Assembly: GCA_036960565.1 (NCBI GenBank)
Contig: JBALXQ010000027.1
Location: 1 to 64,000 of the forward strand
Direction of reading: 5' to 3'
DNA from: Bermanella sp036960565
GTDB lineage: Bacteria; Pseudomonadota; Gammaproteobacteria; Pseudomonadales; Oceanobacteraceae
DNA: 64,000 nucleotides
The translations under genes and the position numbers were made by a program. Shown here one piece after another: positions 51,597 to 60,107 of the stretch (the first letter of the stretch is position 1; each line of letters begins with the position of its first letter). The notes below the pieces were generated by a model, which worked only from the letters and a program-made list of their open reading frames with translations, did no database searches and was not told where the DNA came from.

Positions 51597-52334
51597 ATGG
51601 ATCAGCGCTCAAATTCAGATGAAAGTTGGCGTATTTTGATTGTCGAAGACGATGAGCGCCTAGCGAGTCTTACCCGTGACTATTTAGTCTCTAATGGGAT
51701 GGCAGTGCAGGTGGAGGGAGACGGTGGTGTAGCCGTTGAACGAATTAAAGAAGAGCAGCCTGATCTGGTTATATTAGATTTGATGCTACCAGGTGAGGAT
51801 GGATTATCAGTTTGTCGATTGGTGCGGCCTCATTACAGCGGCCCCATTATTATGTTAACGGCAAGGGATGATGATACCGACCAGGTGGTTGGGCTTGAAA
51901 TGGGGGCTGATGATTACTTGTCCAAGCCGGTACGCCCGAGGGTTTTACTGGCGCGTATTAATGCGCTCTTGAGACGCTTAAAAGACGTGCACCCAGCACA
52001 AGGGGCGCAAACTGAAGGGGACGAACAAAATCGAGTCACCATTGCCAATCTGGTAGTTGACAACAGCATGCGTGAAGCGTGGTTAAACGAAGACCCAATT
52101 GATTTAACCAGCGCAGAATTTGATTTACTTTGGTTGTTAAGCAGTAACGCTGGTCGTGTATTAAGTCGAGAAGAAATTTTTACCGCCTTGCGCGGTATTG
52201 AATATGATGGCCAGGATAGATCCATTGATGTGCGAGTAAGTCGTATCCGTCCTAAAATCGGTGACGATCCTTTGCAGCCTAAACGAATTAAAACCGTGCG
52301 CAGTAAGGGCTATTTATTTGTTAAAGAGTTGTGA
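51597..52334 (+). CDS. rstA: RstA-like response regulator
   Basis: A 245-residue OmpR-family regulator: receiver domain (about 12-125) with phospho-acceptor Asp61 in ILDLMLPGEDGL and a Lys in YLSKPVRPRVLLARI, and a winged-helix domain (about 150-243) ending RIKTVRSKGYLFVKEL. The segment LRGIEYDGQDRSIDVRVSRIRPKI parallels the RstA DNA-binding domain of E. coli. The partner kinase lies 180 bases downstream, but an intrinsic terminator stands between them, so the two are partly uncoupled. Confidence 0.82.
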   Translation: MDQRSNSDESWRILIVEDDERLASLTRDYLVSNGMAVQVEGDGGVAVERIKEEQPDLVILDLMLPGEDGLSVCRLVRPHYSGPIIMLTARDDDTDQVVGLEMGADDYLSKPVRPRVLLARINALLRRLKDVHPAQGAQTEGDEQNRVTIANLVVDNSMREAWLNEDPIDLTSAEFDLLWLLSSNAGRVLSREEIFTALRGIEYDGQDRSIDVRVSRIRPKIGDDPLQPKRIKTVRSKGYLFVKEL

Positions 52335-52393
52335 GTTGAAGCTGCAGCATTAATAAGTATTCAGAGGCCTACGCGTTTTTGTCTCGATTTACC

Positions 52394-52429
52394 AAAGCCC
52401 ATTTATTTCTTAAAATAAATGGGCTTTTT
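52394..52429 (+). terminator. Intrinsic terminator between the rstA-like and rstB-like genes
   Basis: A perfect 14-base stem (AAAGCCCATTTATT / AATAAATGGGCTTT) with a six-base loop, running into TTTTT. It sits 59 bases after the regulator's stop codon and 85 bases before the kinase start. Confidence 0.85.
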
Positions 52430-52514
52430 GTTAATGGCTTTAATGTAGACTTTATCCGGTTAGCTGTAATTTTTTCTACTTAATCTTTGCCAATTCCCCA
52501 ATAAGGAGAGGCTT

Positions 52515-54086
52515 ATTTTTTCTCGTGTGTATTTAGGTGTTTTGACCATATTGTTGATGGTGGCGATATCCACTATCAGCTCTTTTTGGTTTGTGGGGCA
52601 TATTAATGAGAAACAACAAAAGCAAAATATTCTCGGTGGAATTTTGTTGTTGGCTGCCAGACAAATTCAATATGATGGCGGAGGAATCGATGAGGTTAGT
52701 GAGTTATTAGGGGTTCCGTTAAAAATTGAATCTATAGATGCGCTTGACCTAGGGCGTATTGAAAGGGAACGGCTGCGTCAGGGAGGTTTTTTGCAAAGAA
52801 GTGAAAGTGATGGCTCTTTAATAGTATTGGTTAAAGTGAACTTAAATAGTAAGGATCAAATTTTAGTTGGCAGCTTTCGCTATTTTCGTACCTCACATAT
52901 ACGCGGCACGGTCTCCTTAATTCAAAAGAAGGAACAAAGAAGCCCTGGTTCACTTCGCCAGATGACCAAGAACCAAGCAATACTTAATTCTTTACCCATT
53001 CGAATATTAACAAATGAAGAAGCAGATTTTTTGGATTTAGATTCATCAAAAGTAACGGCGCCCAATCATGTTGCGCGCCAGGAAATTGGTGGGGAAAGTG
53101 GGCGGTTTTACAGTTATATTCCTGAAACTGGTCAATTCATTGAATTAGGTCCGGTGGTCTTTCAGCAGAAGCTAACATTGCAGTCAATACTGGTGGTTAT
53201 TGTATTGGCAGCGATATTGGCAGGTATTGCTGTGTATTGGTTGGTATATCGTTTCGAATTAAATTTGCAACACCTAGAGCGAGCCAGTTCTCGTATAGCA
53301 TCGGGCCATCTAAATTCCCGGGTTAAGGTAGAAAGTCCGGATGCGTTTGGGCGCTTGGGTGAGGCCTTTAATCGGATGGCAGAACAAATCCAACGCTTAA
53401 TGGGAGTACAAAAAGAAATGATTCGAGCCGTTAGTCATGAGCTTCGCACGCCCATTGCCAGAATGCGGTTTGGTGCACAAATGCTGGAGGACTCGGCTCC
53501 TGACGATTTTTTAAAGAAGCAGGTCCAAGATATGGATCAAGACTTACAGGAATTGGACGAGCTGGTTGATGAAATATTGACCTACGCTCGACTTGAGGAA
53601 GGGGGGCCAATACTTGAATTTAGAGCGGCCAACATGCTTGATTTAGTTGATCAGGTTGTCGAGGAAACTCGTAGGCGCACCGATAAGGTGGATATCCAGT
53701 GGCATAGCCAAACCACACACCAAGAGCATATTTTTAGTGACATAGAATACAGGTACATGCACAGAGCCATACAAAATTTAGTGGGGAATGCATGCCGATA
53801 CGCTAAAGGCCAAGTATTTGTTGAGTTCAGTTTTGATAATGATATTTGTCGAATAGATGTAGAGGATGATGGTGAAGGCATTCCAGAAAAAGATTGGGAA
53901 AGAGTTTTTTCTCCCTTTACCCGTTTAGATGACAGTCGAACACGTTCTTCTGGCGGTTACGGATTAGGATTATCAATAGTGCGCCGTATTATTTATTGGC
54001 ATGGAGGCACATCATTGGTGGGGCGTAGCCGTTGGGGTGGTGCAAAAATGAGTTTGCTTTGGCCAAAAAGCCATCAGGGTTATTAA
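52515..54086 (+). CDS. rstB: RstB-like sensor histidine kinase, probable ATT start
   Basis: A 523-residue kinase: N-terminal TM helix (about 5-25), periplasmic domain, second TM (about 230-250), HAMP (about 250-305), His308 in VSHELRTPIARMRFG, N-box RAIQNLVGNACRYAKG and GGYGLGLSIVRRIIYWHGG. Start: no ATG is available near the front. A strong AAGGAGAGG site at 52503-52511 lies six bases ahead of ATT 52515, which would give M-F-S-R-V-Y-L-G; the first GTG (52527) is 18 bases from that site and would shorten the N-terminus to MYLGVL. ATT starts are known for infC and pcnB. The terminator upstream separates it from the regulator gene. Confidence 0.8.
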   Translation: MFSRVYLGVLTILLMVAISTISSFWFVGHINEKQQKQNILGGILLLAARQIQYDGGGIDEVSELLGVPLKIESIDALDLGRIERERLRQGGFLQRSESDGSLIVLVKVNLNSKDQILVGSFRYFRTSHIRGTVSLIQKKEQRSPGSLRQMTKNQAILNSLPIRILTNEEADFLDLDSSKVTAPNHVARQEIGGESGRFYSYIPETGQFIELGPVVFQQKLTLQSILVVIVLAAILAGIAVYWLVYRFELNLQHLERASSRIASGHLNSRVKVESPDAFGRLGEAFNRMAEQIQRLMGVQKEMIRAVSHELRTPIARMRFGAQMLEDSAPDDFLKKQVQDMDQDLQELDELVDEILTYARLEEGGPILEFRAANMLDLVDQVVEETRRRTDKVDIQWHSQTTHQEHIFSDIEYRYMHRAIQNLVGNACRYAKGQVFVEFSFDNDICRIDVEDDGEGIPEKDWERVFSPFTRLDDSRTRSSGGYGLGLSIVRRIIYWHGGTSLVGRSRWGGAKMSLLWPKSHQGY

Positions 54087-54239
54087 GAGGGCAGGGCGAT
54101 AAATAGGTTGGACGTGCAAATTTTATACGCTATTTGCAGATGGATTGTTCTATTTTGAATCGAGAATGCCTTCCTAATAACAAACAGTTACAAAACCACA
54201 CATTTACATAACAGATCTTTCAATAGAAAACAGACATTA

Positions 54240-54330
54240 TGTTTTGGTGTTTCCCGCAAGGGGAATACGGTGAGAATGTAGCGAGAACTTCGGTTCTACT
54301 TTAACCCGCCCTTAGTTGGCGGGTTTTTTT
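54240..54330 (+). ncRNA. Structured RNA candidate ending in an intrinsic terminator
   Basis: Three successive hairpins on the plus strand: TTTCCC-GCAA-GGGGAA (GNRA loop), AGAAC-TTCG-GTTCT (UUCG loop) and the terminator at 54303. Two exceptionally stable tetraloops plus a terminator in a gene-free spacer suggest a small RNA or a structured 3' UTR of the rstB-like gene (stop at 54086). The piece AAGGGGAATACGGTGAGAAT recalls the cobalamin riboswitch core, but the rest of that motif is absent. The 5' end is not defined and no convincing promoter is visible. Confidence 0.38.
54303..54330 (+). terminator. Intrinsic terminator
   Basis: AACCCGCC / GGCGGGTT with a seven-base loop, ending in seven T (54324-54330). 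Oriented for plus-strand transcription; the minus strand lacks a T-run, so it does not serve metR well. Confidence 0.88.
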
Positions 54331-54436
54331 ATGCCTAAATTTAGACAAGTTAGGTGTATCTAGGAAGTGGGCTGTAACGAAAGCTCATTCACGAGAGGTA
54401 GGGTTTAGATGAAAGTGTCAGTTTTGCCGTGACAGT

Positions 54437-55354
54437 TTACGCGCGCTTAATGCCTTCTAAGTGCTGATGGCAAACCCTTTGTGCAATATTCTTAAAGTCC
54501 TGAATGAAAGCGTTATCAGCTTGCTCTGCTCGTACGGCTGCAAAAAGAGTGCGCCATACGCCATGACGACCTAGTGGCTTTTCTAAGACAAACCCTTGTT
54601 TGACATAATCGTGAACTGCCCAATTAGGTAAGCAGCTAATGCCCCTGCGGCTGGCCACCAGCTGTACCATCATCATGGTGAGCTCTACTTGCCGAACACT
54701 GCCTGGTTCGATTCCTGCTGGGGTTAAAAAGCATTGAAAGATGTCTAAGCTAGAGCAGTCTACTGGGTAAGTGATTAAGGTTTCCTGGCTTAAGTCATGA
54801 GGCTCAATGACGGCTTTTTCTGCTAACGGATGATCCGGTGCCAGCACTAACATAGCCTGGTATTTAAACAAGGGCATGTAATGGACGTTATCATCATTTT
54901 GAGGATCACTCGTCACCACTAAATCAAGCTCGCCATTCTTTAATTTGGTTAAAGAGTCATAGTGAAAGCCACCGAGCATATCTAACTCAACTTCTGGCCA
55001 ATGACCACGGAACTCATTTAGCGTGGGCATGAGCCAGTCATAACAGCTGTGGCATTCGATGGTGATGTTTAATCGTCCCTTTCTGCCTTGGCGAATCCTA
55101 GATAAGTCTCGTTCTGTAGACTCTATTTGTGGCAATACTTGGTTGGCCAGTTCTAGCAGCCTTTGTCCGGCGGGTGTAAAACGTACCGGTTTGGTCTTGC
55201 GATAAAATAAGGACTGGTCAAGTCGACCTTCAAGCTCTTTTAGCTGGTGCGACAGAGCTGATTGAGTTAAATGAATTTGCTGTGCGGCCTCGACCAAACT
55301 GCCTGTCTGATGAAGTGCCATAAGCGTTTTGAGGTGTCTAAGCTCAATATTCAT
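54437..55354 (-). CDS. metR: MetR-type LysR-family regulator
   Basis: A 305-residue LysR-family activator. ATG 55354 with an AGGG site is chosen; a 21-codon upward extension is not needed. The helix-turn-helix (about 18-40) reads GSLVEAAQQIHLTQSALSHQLKELE, and the effector domain has RLNITIECHSCYDWLMPTLNEFR and VELDMLGGFHYDSL, as in MetR, which responds to homocysteine and controls metE, metH and other methionine genes. No met target gene is adjacent. A near-match to the MetR box (TGAG-N5-TTCA at 55435-55447) lies upstream and might serve autoregulation. Confidence 0.88.
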   Translation of the reverse strand: MNIELRHLKTLMALHQTGSLVEAAQQIHLTQSALSHQLKELEGRLDQSLFYRKTKPVRFTPAGQRLLELANQVLPQIESTERDLSRIRQGRKGRLNITIECHSCYDWLMPTLNEFRGHWPEVELDMLGGFHYDSLTKLKNGELDLVVTSDPQNDDNVHYMPLFKYQAMLVLAPDHPLAEKAVIEPHDLSQETLITYPVDCSSLDIFQCFLTPAGIEPGSVRQVELTMMMVQLVASRRGISCLPNWAVHDYVKQGFVLEKPLGRHGVWRTLFAAVRAEQADNAFIQDFKNIAQRVCHQHLEGIKRA

Positions 55355-55628
55355 TGTTAGCCCTAATTCTAATGTACTAAAGGCATGTATTAGAATCCTA
55401 TTATTAGGAGAATTCAATAAAATTCAGTAAACAATGAGTTTTGTTCATTTAGGTTTGATCTTAGGGTGAAGCTTGGCTGCTGCTGTAAAGGAGCTGTGAA
55501 GACTGCTTTAAAGACTAGACTCACCTTATTTGTGGGTCTCAGGCTGGGTGGGCTTTGATTGTTCGAGACCTAAATCGGCTGGCAGGCTACAATGCGACTC
55601 TCAAAATTGTTATCTATAATGAAGTGTT

Positions 55629-57476
55629 ATGTTTTCTTTTTTTGAAAAATTGATCAACCCTTACCCTCCTGAAGAGCCCGTACAATCTCCCAGTACAATG
55701 TGGGCGTTTTGCCGGTTTTATACGCGAGGCATGGGCTGGCCGTTATTCTTTATGGCACTTTTAACGGCCATTATTGCAGCATTTGAAGTGTATCTATTTG
55801 GCTTTATGGGGCAGTTAGTAGACTGGTTGGTGGATAAAGATCCGCAAACCATGCTGGAAGAAAACGGCGCTCAACTCTACTTCATTGGCTTCATGTTGAT
55901 GGTAGGCATGCCGTTGTTAGTGCTGTTGCATGCCATGGTGATTCACCAAGCCTTAATGGGGAACCTTCCCATGTCGATTCGCTGGATGGCGCACCGCTAT
56001 TTATTAAAGCAAAGCATGGCCTTTTACGAAAATGAGTTTGCCGGCCGCATAGCTACCAAGGTTATGCAAACCTCGCTGGCTGTACGCGAAAGTGTCATGA
56101 AGCTGCTAAATGTGATGGTTTATATACTGGTGTATTTCTTTACTATGCTGGTGATTATCGCTCAGGCTGATATGCGCTTAATGATTCCTGTTTTAGTGTG
56201 GATGATGTTATACATCCTGGCCCAATGGATTTTTATTCCCAAATTAAAAGGCATTGCCACCGAGCAAGCTAATGCTAGAAGTGACATGACAGGGCGCATT
56301 GTCGATAGTTATACCAATATCAGTACCGTTAAGCTCTTTAGTCATAGTCAGCGTGAAAGTGATTATGCTCGACAAGGCATGGATGGCTTTTTACAGACAG
56401 TTTATGCACAAATGCGTTTAGGGGTTGGCCTAAATGTCAGTGTGAATTTTATAAATTACCTGCTGGTATTATCAATAGGAATGTTGTCTCTGTATTTGTG
56501 GAGTGATCAGCTCATTAGTATTGGCGCCATAGCCGTGGCCATTAGTTTATCTTTACGTTTGAATGGCATGGCACAATGGATAATGTGGGAAGTGAGTGGT
56601 TTATTTGAAAATATGGGCACAGTGGTGGATGGCATGGCCACCTTGTCTCAGCCTCAGCAAGTCACCGATAAAACAGGAGCGCCTCTTTTAAATGTAAGTA
56701 AGGGAAGTATTTGCTTTGATAACGTAGCGTTCCACTACGATGAAAAACACAAAAAAGGCGTGGCTCAGCAGGCGGTTTTTAAGCAACTTATGCTGGATAT
56801 AAAGCCTGGTGAGAAAGTGGGCCTAGTGGGTCGAAGCGGTGCCGGGAAGTCCACATTAGTTAATTTGTTACTGAGATTTTACGATATCCAAGGAGGCAGC
56901 ATCAGCATTGATAATCAGGATATTGCTGGTGTACAGCAAGAAAGTTTACGCGAAAAAATTGGCATGGTGACTCAGGATACTTCTCTTCTACATCGCACAG
57001 TTCGTGAGAACATCTTATACGGCCACCCAAATGCAACTGAGGAAGATTTAATTAATGCTGCCAAGAAAGCAGAGGCCTATGATTTTATACAAACTCTTAC
57101 TGATCCCAATGGTGGTAAGGGGTTTGACGCTCAAGTAGGTGAGCGCGGCGTTAAGTTATCTGGAGGTCAGCGCCAACGTATAGCCATTGCGCGAGTCTTA
57201 TTAAAAGATGCACCCATTTTAATATTGGACGAAGCCACCTCCGCCTTGGACAGTGAAGTAGAAGCAGCTATTCAGCGCAGCTTAACCAGTTTAATGACAG
57301 GTAAAACCGTTATCGCGATTGCTCATAGGTTATCAACCATTGCCGCCATGGATCGCTTGGTGGTGTTGGATGAAGGGCAAATTGTTGAGCAGGGGACCCA
57401 TAAAGAATTGGTGGCCTGCGAAGGTATATACAGTCAGCTTTGGAAGCACCAAACCGGTGGCTTTATAGGCGAGTAG
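55629..57476 (+). CDS. ABC exporter, fused permease and ATPase
   Basis: A 615-residue half-transporter of the MsbA-type exporter family, expected to work as a homodimer. Six TM helices (about 35-330), then the nucleotide-binding domain with Walker A GRSGAGKST at 401-409, signature VKLSGGQRQRIAIARVLL, Walker B ILILDEATSALDSE and the His-loop AHRLSTIAAMDRL. All ATPase motifs are intact. No partner half-transporter is adjacent. Substrate unknown (lipid, peptide or drug). The small arfB gene follows 115 bases on. Confidence 0.87.
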   Translation: MFSFFEKLINPYPPEEPVQSPSTMWAFCRFYTRGMGWPLFFMALLTAIIAAFEVYLFGFMGQLVDWLVDKDPQTMLEENGAQLYFIGFMLMVGMPLLVLLHAMVIHQALMGNLPMSIRWMAHRYLLKQSMAFYENEFAGRIATKVMQTSLAVRESVMKLLNVMVYILVYFFTMLVIIAQADMRLMIPVLVWMMLYILAQWIFIPKLKGIATEQANARSDMTGRIVDSYTNISTVKLFSHSQRESDYARQGMDGFLQTVYAQMRLGVGLNVSVNFINYLLVLSIGMLSLYLWSDQLISIGAIAVAISLSLRLNGMAQWIMWEVSGLFENMGTVVDGMATLSQPQQVTDKTGAPLLNVSKGSICFDNVAFHYDEKHKKGVAQQAVFKQLMLDIKPGEKVGLVGRSGAGKSTLVNLLLRFYDIQGGSISIDNQDIAGVQQESLREKIGMVTQDTSLLHRTVRENILYGHPNATEEDLINAAKKAEAYDFIQTLTDPNGGKGFDAQVGERGVKLSGGQRQRIAIARVLLKDAPILILDEATSALDSEVEAAIQRSLTSLMTGKTVIAIAHRLSTIAAMDRLVVLDEGQIVEQGTHKELVACEGIYSQLWKHQTGGFIGE

Positions 57477-57591
57477 GCAAATATTTAAATAAGTAAATTT
57501 ACTATCAGTTGGTTAATGTTAATCAACTCTTTAATGTATTAGGCTATTTAGGCTGAGTTTCTTTAAGTCGTAGAAAGCAAGAGACAGTTTT

Positions 57592-58005
57592 ATGATTTTT
57601 ATTTCCCATAGCGTGTCTTTGAATGAAGATGAAATTGAAATGACTGCCATTCGAGCGCAGGGCGCGGGTGGGCAACATGTAAATAAGGTTTCTTCGGCCA
57701 TTCATTTGCGCTTCGATGTACGAGCTTCATCCTTGCCCGACTTTTACAAAGAGCGTTTGTTGGCGTTGCAGGATTACCGCATGACAAAAGATGGGGTGGT
57801 TGTCATTAAGTCCCAAGAGCATAGAAGCCAGGACCTCAATAGGCAGGCGGCGTTGGAAAGGCTTTTGTTGTTGATACGTCAGACCACCGAAGTGAAGAAA
57901 CCTCGTCGAGCTACAAAGCCCAGCCGTAATTCGCAAAGAAAACGCGTGGATAAAAAAACTCAAAAAGGGCAGACCAAGCAAATGCGAGGTCGAGTTAGTT
58001 ATTAG
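57592..58005 (+). CDS. arfB: Alternative ribosome-rescue factor ArfB
   Basis: A 137-residue peptidyl-tRNA hydrolase that rescues ribosomes stalled without a stop codon, independently of tmRNA. The release-factor catalytic loop RAQGAGGQHVNKVSSAIHL carries Gly26-Gly27-Gln28, and the C-terminal tail (about 105-137) is strongly basic (KKPRRATKPSRNSQRKR), the part that fills the empty mRNA channel. Length fits E. coli YaeJ. Its stop overlaps the stop of the convergent kinase gene by four bases. Confidence 0.95.
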   Translation: MIFISHSVSLNEDEIEMTAIRAQGAGGQHVNKVSSAIHLRFDVRASSLPDFYKERLLALQDYRMTKDGVVVIKSQEHRSQDLNRQAALERLLLLIRQTTEVKKPRRATKPSRNSQRKRVDKKTQKGQTKQMRGRVSY

Positions 58006-59312
58006 GCTAAGGGGATATGTTGTTGGAGTGATTGAAAATCAACGGTGACATTTCTTCCTCCATCAAACTCTACAAACTGATACCTCCAGTTCATCTTTTT
58101 AACAATTCTATCTACTAAATTTAAGCCTAAACCAAAACCATAATCGCCACCAGAGTGGTCGGTGTTTGCTGAAGCATCGTTGGTGTTTTTAATGACAACA
58201 CTAGATTGATAAAGGCTAATGTTTACCTCCCCTTGTGTTGTGTATTGGAAAGCGTTTCGTATTAGATTACTTAAGACGATAGAGCAGGGGGATTTAGCCA
58301 ATACCAGCATTTTATCTTCTGTATCAATGTTGAGGGTAATGGCCTTACCCTGCAATAAATATTGGTTATCCCTGACCAAAGACGTTATTAAATGGGAAAT
58401 ATTAACTGCGCAGACATCCATTTCTTGTTGCTCTTCTCGACTTAGCCACAGCAGTGTCTCCGTCATTTGTTGCATGTCGAGAGCGGCCCTGTCGATACGC
58501 TCTACACAGGTAATGGCTCTTTTATCAATTAAAACCCGGTTTAATAGTTCAGAGTTGCTTTTTATAACAGCGATAGGTGTCCGTAATTCATGGCTGGCAT
58601 TTCGTAAAAACTCTTGCTCTTGGTCAAGGACGTTGGCTATTCGGCTAAAGGTGGCTTGCTGTAATCTGGCAATACGGTTTAGTTCTTCAAAGCCAAAGGT
58701 AGGCGCGACATTGCCGATATCTTCAAGTGTTAAAGAGTCGGCCCAGTTGGCTAAGCTTTCCATGGGTTGGGTTAGGCGTTTAATCATTATTTGTACAGCA
58801 ATGAGTATCAATATTAAAAAAGACAAGGCCAAAGGCCAGGTGAGGCTAAGGATAGCAAATACCCGCTCTTGCACAGGGTTCTTGATCGGATCGATATCAA
58901 TCTCTCTGGTTAAATAAAAAAAATTACCGTCGTACAAGGGTTTCGCCACAACAAACGCCACAGAATTTGGAATGCCCAAAGGTACCTCATCACGCTTGAA
59001 TAGCTTTACGTCGCGTAATTCTAATTGTGTGAGGAATTGCAGGTCAGGGAATTCAGACTTAACCCAGCTAGGTGTTTTTTGCCATCCCAGATAACCATTA
59101 AAATGAATAGAGTGAGGGATTTCAGGCGCCAGTTGGTTTTCGTAAGCCTTTGAAAAGGCCTGCATTTCTAAGGTGAGGCTCATTAGGTTTGATTGATCAA
59201 GCCCGTGCACAAAATACCAGTTCATTATAAAGCTGTATCCCATGATCACCAATATAGCGACCATGGCTTGCCATTTAATGAGGTATCTTTTGAATGAACG
59301 TAATTTAGTCAT
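58002..59312 (-). CDS. Sensor histidine kinase of the RND-pump operon
   Basis: A 436-residue membrane kinase: TM helices (about 14-34 and 155-175) flank a periplasmic domain, followed by a HAMP-like linker and a kinase core with His241 in NASHELRTPIAVIKS, N-box NLIRNAFQYT and a glycine-rich GGDYGFGLGLNLVDRIV. It belongs to the QseC/ColS-like group. The response regulator gene lies 44 bases upstream and the RND pump genes precede that, so this pair probably controls the pump. The stop overlaps arfB by four bases. Confidence 0.85.
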   Translation of the reverse strand: MTKLRSFKRYLIKWQAMVAILVIMGYSFIMNWYFVHGLDQSNLMSLTLEMQAFSKAYENQLAPEIPHSIHFNGYLGWQKTPSWVKSEFPDLQFLTQLELRDVKLFKRDEVPLGIPNSVAFVVAKPLYDGNFFYLTREIDIDPIKNPVQERVFAILSLTWPLALSFLILILIAVQIMIKRLTQPMESLANWADSLTLEDIGNVAPTFGFEELNRIARLQQATFSRIANVLDQEQEFLRNASHELRTPIAVIKSNSELLNRVLIDKRAITCVERIDRAALDMQQMTETLLWLSREEQQEMDVCAVNISHLITSLVRDNQYLLQGKAITLNIDTEDKMLVLAKSPCSIVLSNLIRNAFQYTTQGEVNISLYQSSVVIKNTNDASANTDHSGGDYGFGLGLNLVDRIVKKMNWRYQFVEFDGGRNVTVDFQSLQQHIPLA

Positions 59313-59356
59313 AGGTCTATTCTTTGTTGTGGCCTTTATATCTTAGGGGTAATTGC

Positions 59357-60034
59357 TCAGTCTTGTTTATGGTAAAAGCGAACGCCTTGGCCCACGACAG
59401 TGTGGATTAACTTGAATTCATTTTCCTCATCAACTTGTTGGCGCAGTTTAAAAAGGTGTACTTTAAGTGCGTCACTGTCGGGAATGTCATCCCCCCATAA
59501 TGCTTGGGATAATTGACCACGTGAGACCACATTGGGTGAGTGCCTCATTAGAATTTCAAGTAAAGTCCAACCCGATGGCGATAGCTGTATTTGACGGCTA
59601 TTTCGTTGTGCCATTTTCTGCTTAAAATCTACTTCAAGGTCCCATAAAAACAGCTTTTGAACCTGGCCACTATTGCGTTTACACAGCACCTGAATTCGGG
59701 CTATGAGTTCTAGCATCTCAAATGGTTTAACTAGATAATCATCGGTTCCTGCATTAAAGCCGGCTAACTTGTCATTCAACGTATCTCTGGCGGTAAGCAT
59801 TAATACGGGAATGGAAAAACCTTGTTCCCTCATGATTTTGCACATAGTTAGGCCGTCCATGCGGGGCATGCTTACGTCTAGAATGATGGCGTCGTATGTG
59901 TCTTTCCCTATAAGTTGTAAGCCTGCTAAGCCATTGGCAGCATGGTCGCAGCATATTCCTTCCAGTTCTAGGTAATCGATGATGGTGGCTGCAAGATCAT
60001 AATTGTCTTCAACCAACAACAGCTTAAGCCCCAT
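59357..60034 (-). CDS. OmpR-family response regulator of the RND-pump operon
   Basis: A 225-residue regulator. Receiver: acidic pair at residues 9-10, phospho-acceptor Asp53 in IILDVSMPRMDG and Lys in DYLVKPFEMLELIAR. DNA-binding winged helix about 125-222 with SPSGWTLLEILMRH and VVGQGVRFYHK. It lies 73 bases after the RND permease gene and 44 bases before the kinase gene, all on the minus strand, so a single transcript encoding pump and regulators is likely. Target sites cannot be named. Confidence 0.88.
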   Translation of the reverse strand: MGLKLLLVEDNYDLAATIIDYLELEGICCDHAANGLAGLQLIGKDTYDAIILDVSMPRMDGLTMCKIMREQGFSIPVLMLTARDTLNDKLAGFNAGTDDYLVKPFEMLELIARIQVLCKRNSGQVQKLFLWDLEVDFKQKMAQRNSRQIQLSPSGWTLLEILMRHSPNVVSRGQLSQALWGDDIPDSDALKVHLFKLRQQVDEENEFKLIHTVVGQGVRFYHKQD

Positions 60035-60107
60035 TTTATATCCTTAAATTTATGGCGTTGTGGATGTACATCAAAATATTAATTACGCCCGATTAAGGGC
60101 GAAAAAC

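Larger units (their letters stand above)
54087..54436. other. Gene-free region between convergent rstB-like and metR genes
   Basis: No ORF of note. The right half (about 54240-54330) holds two small hairpins with stable tetraloops and a strong terminator, described separately. The left part, 54087-54235, shows nothing I can name. A 40-60 base stretch after the terminator leads to the metR stop. Confidence 0.5.

Noticed and set aside
54240..54330. Cobalamin riboswitch (core-like AAGGGGAATACGGTGAGAAT)
   Set aside because: The usual continuation with CCG pairing and the CCCGC-ACTGT box is missing, and no gene lies downstream on that strand. Kept only as an unclassified structured RNA.
58219..58917. 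232-codon plus-strand frame inside the RND-operon kinase gene
   Set aside because: Antisense shadow of a clear histidine kinase with all motifs intact.
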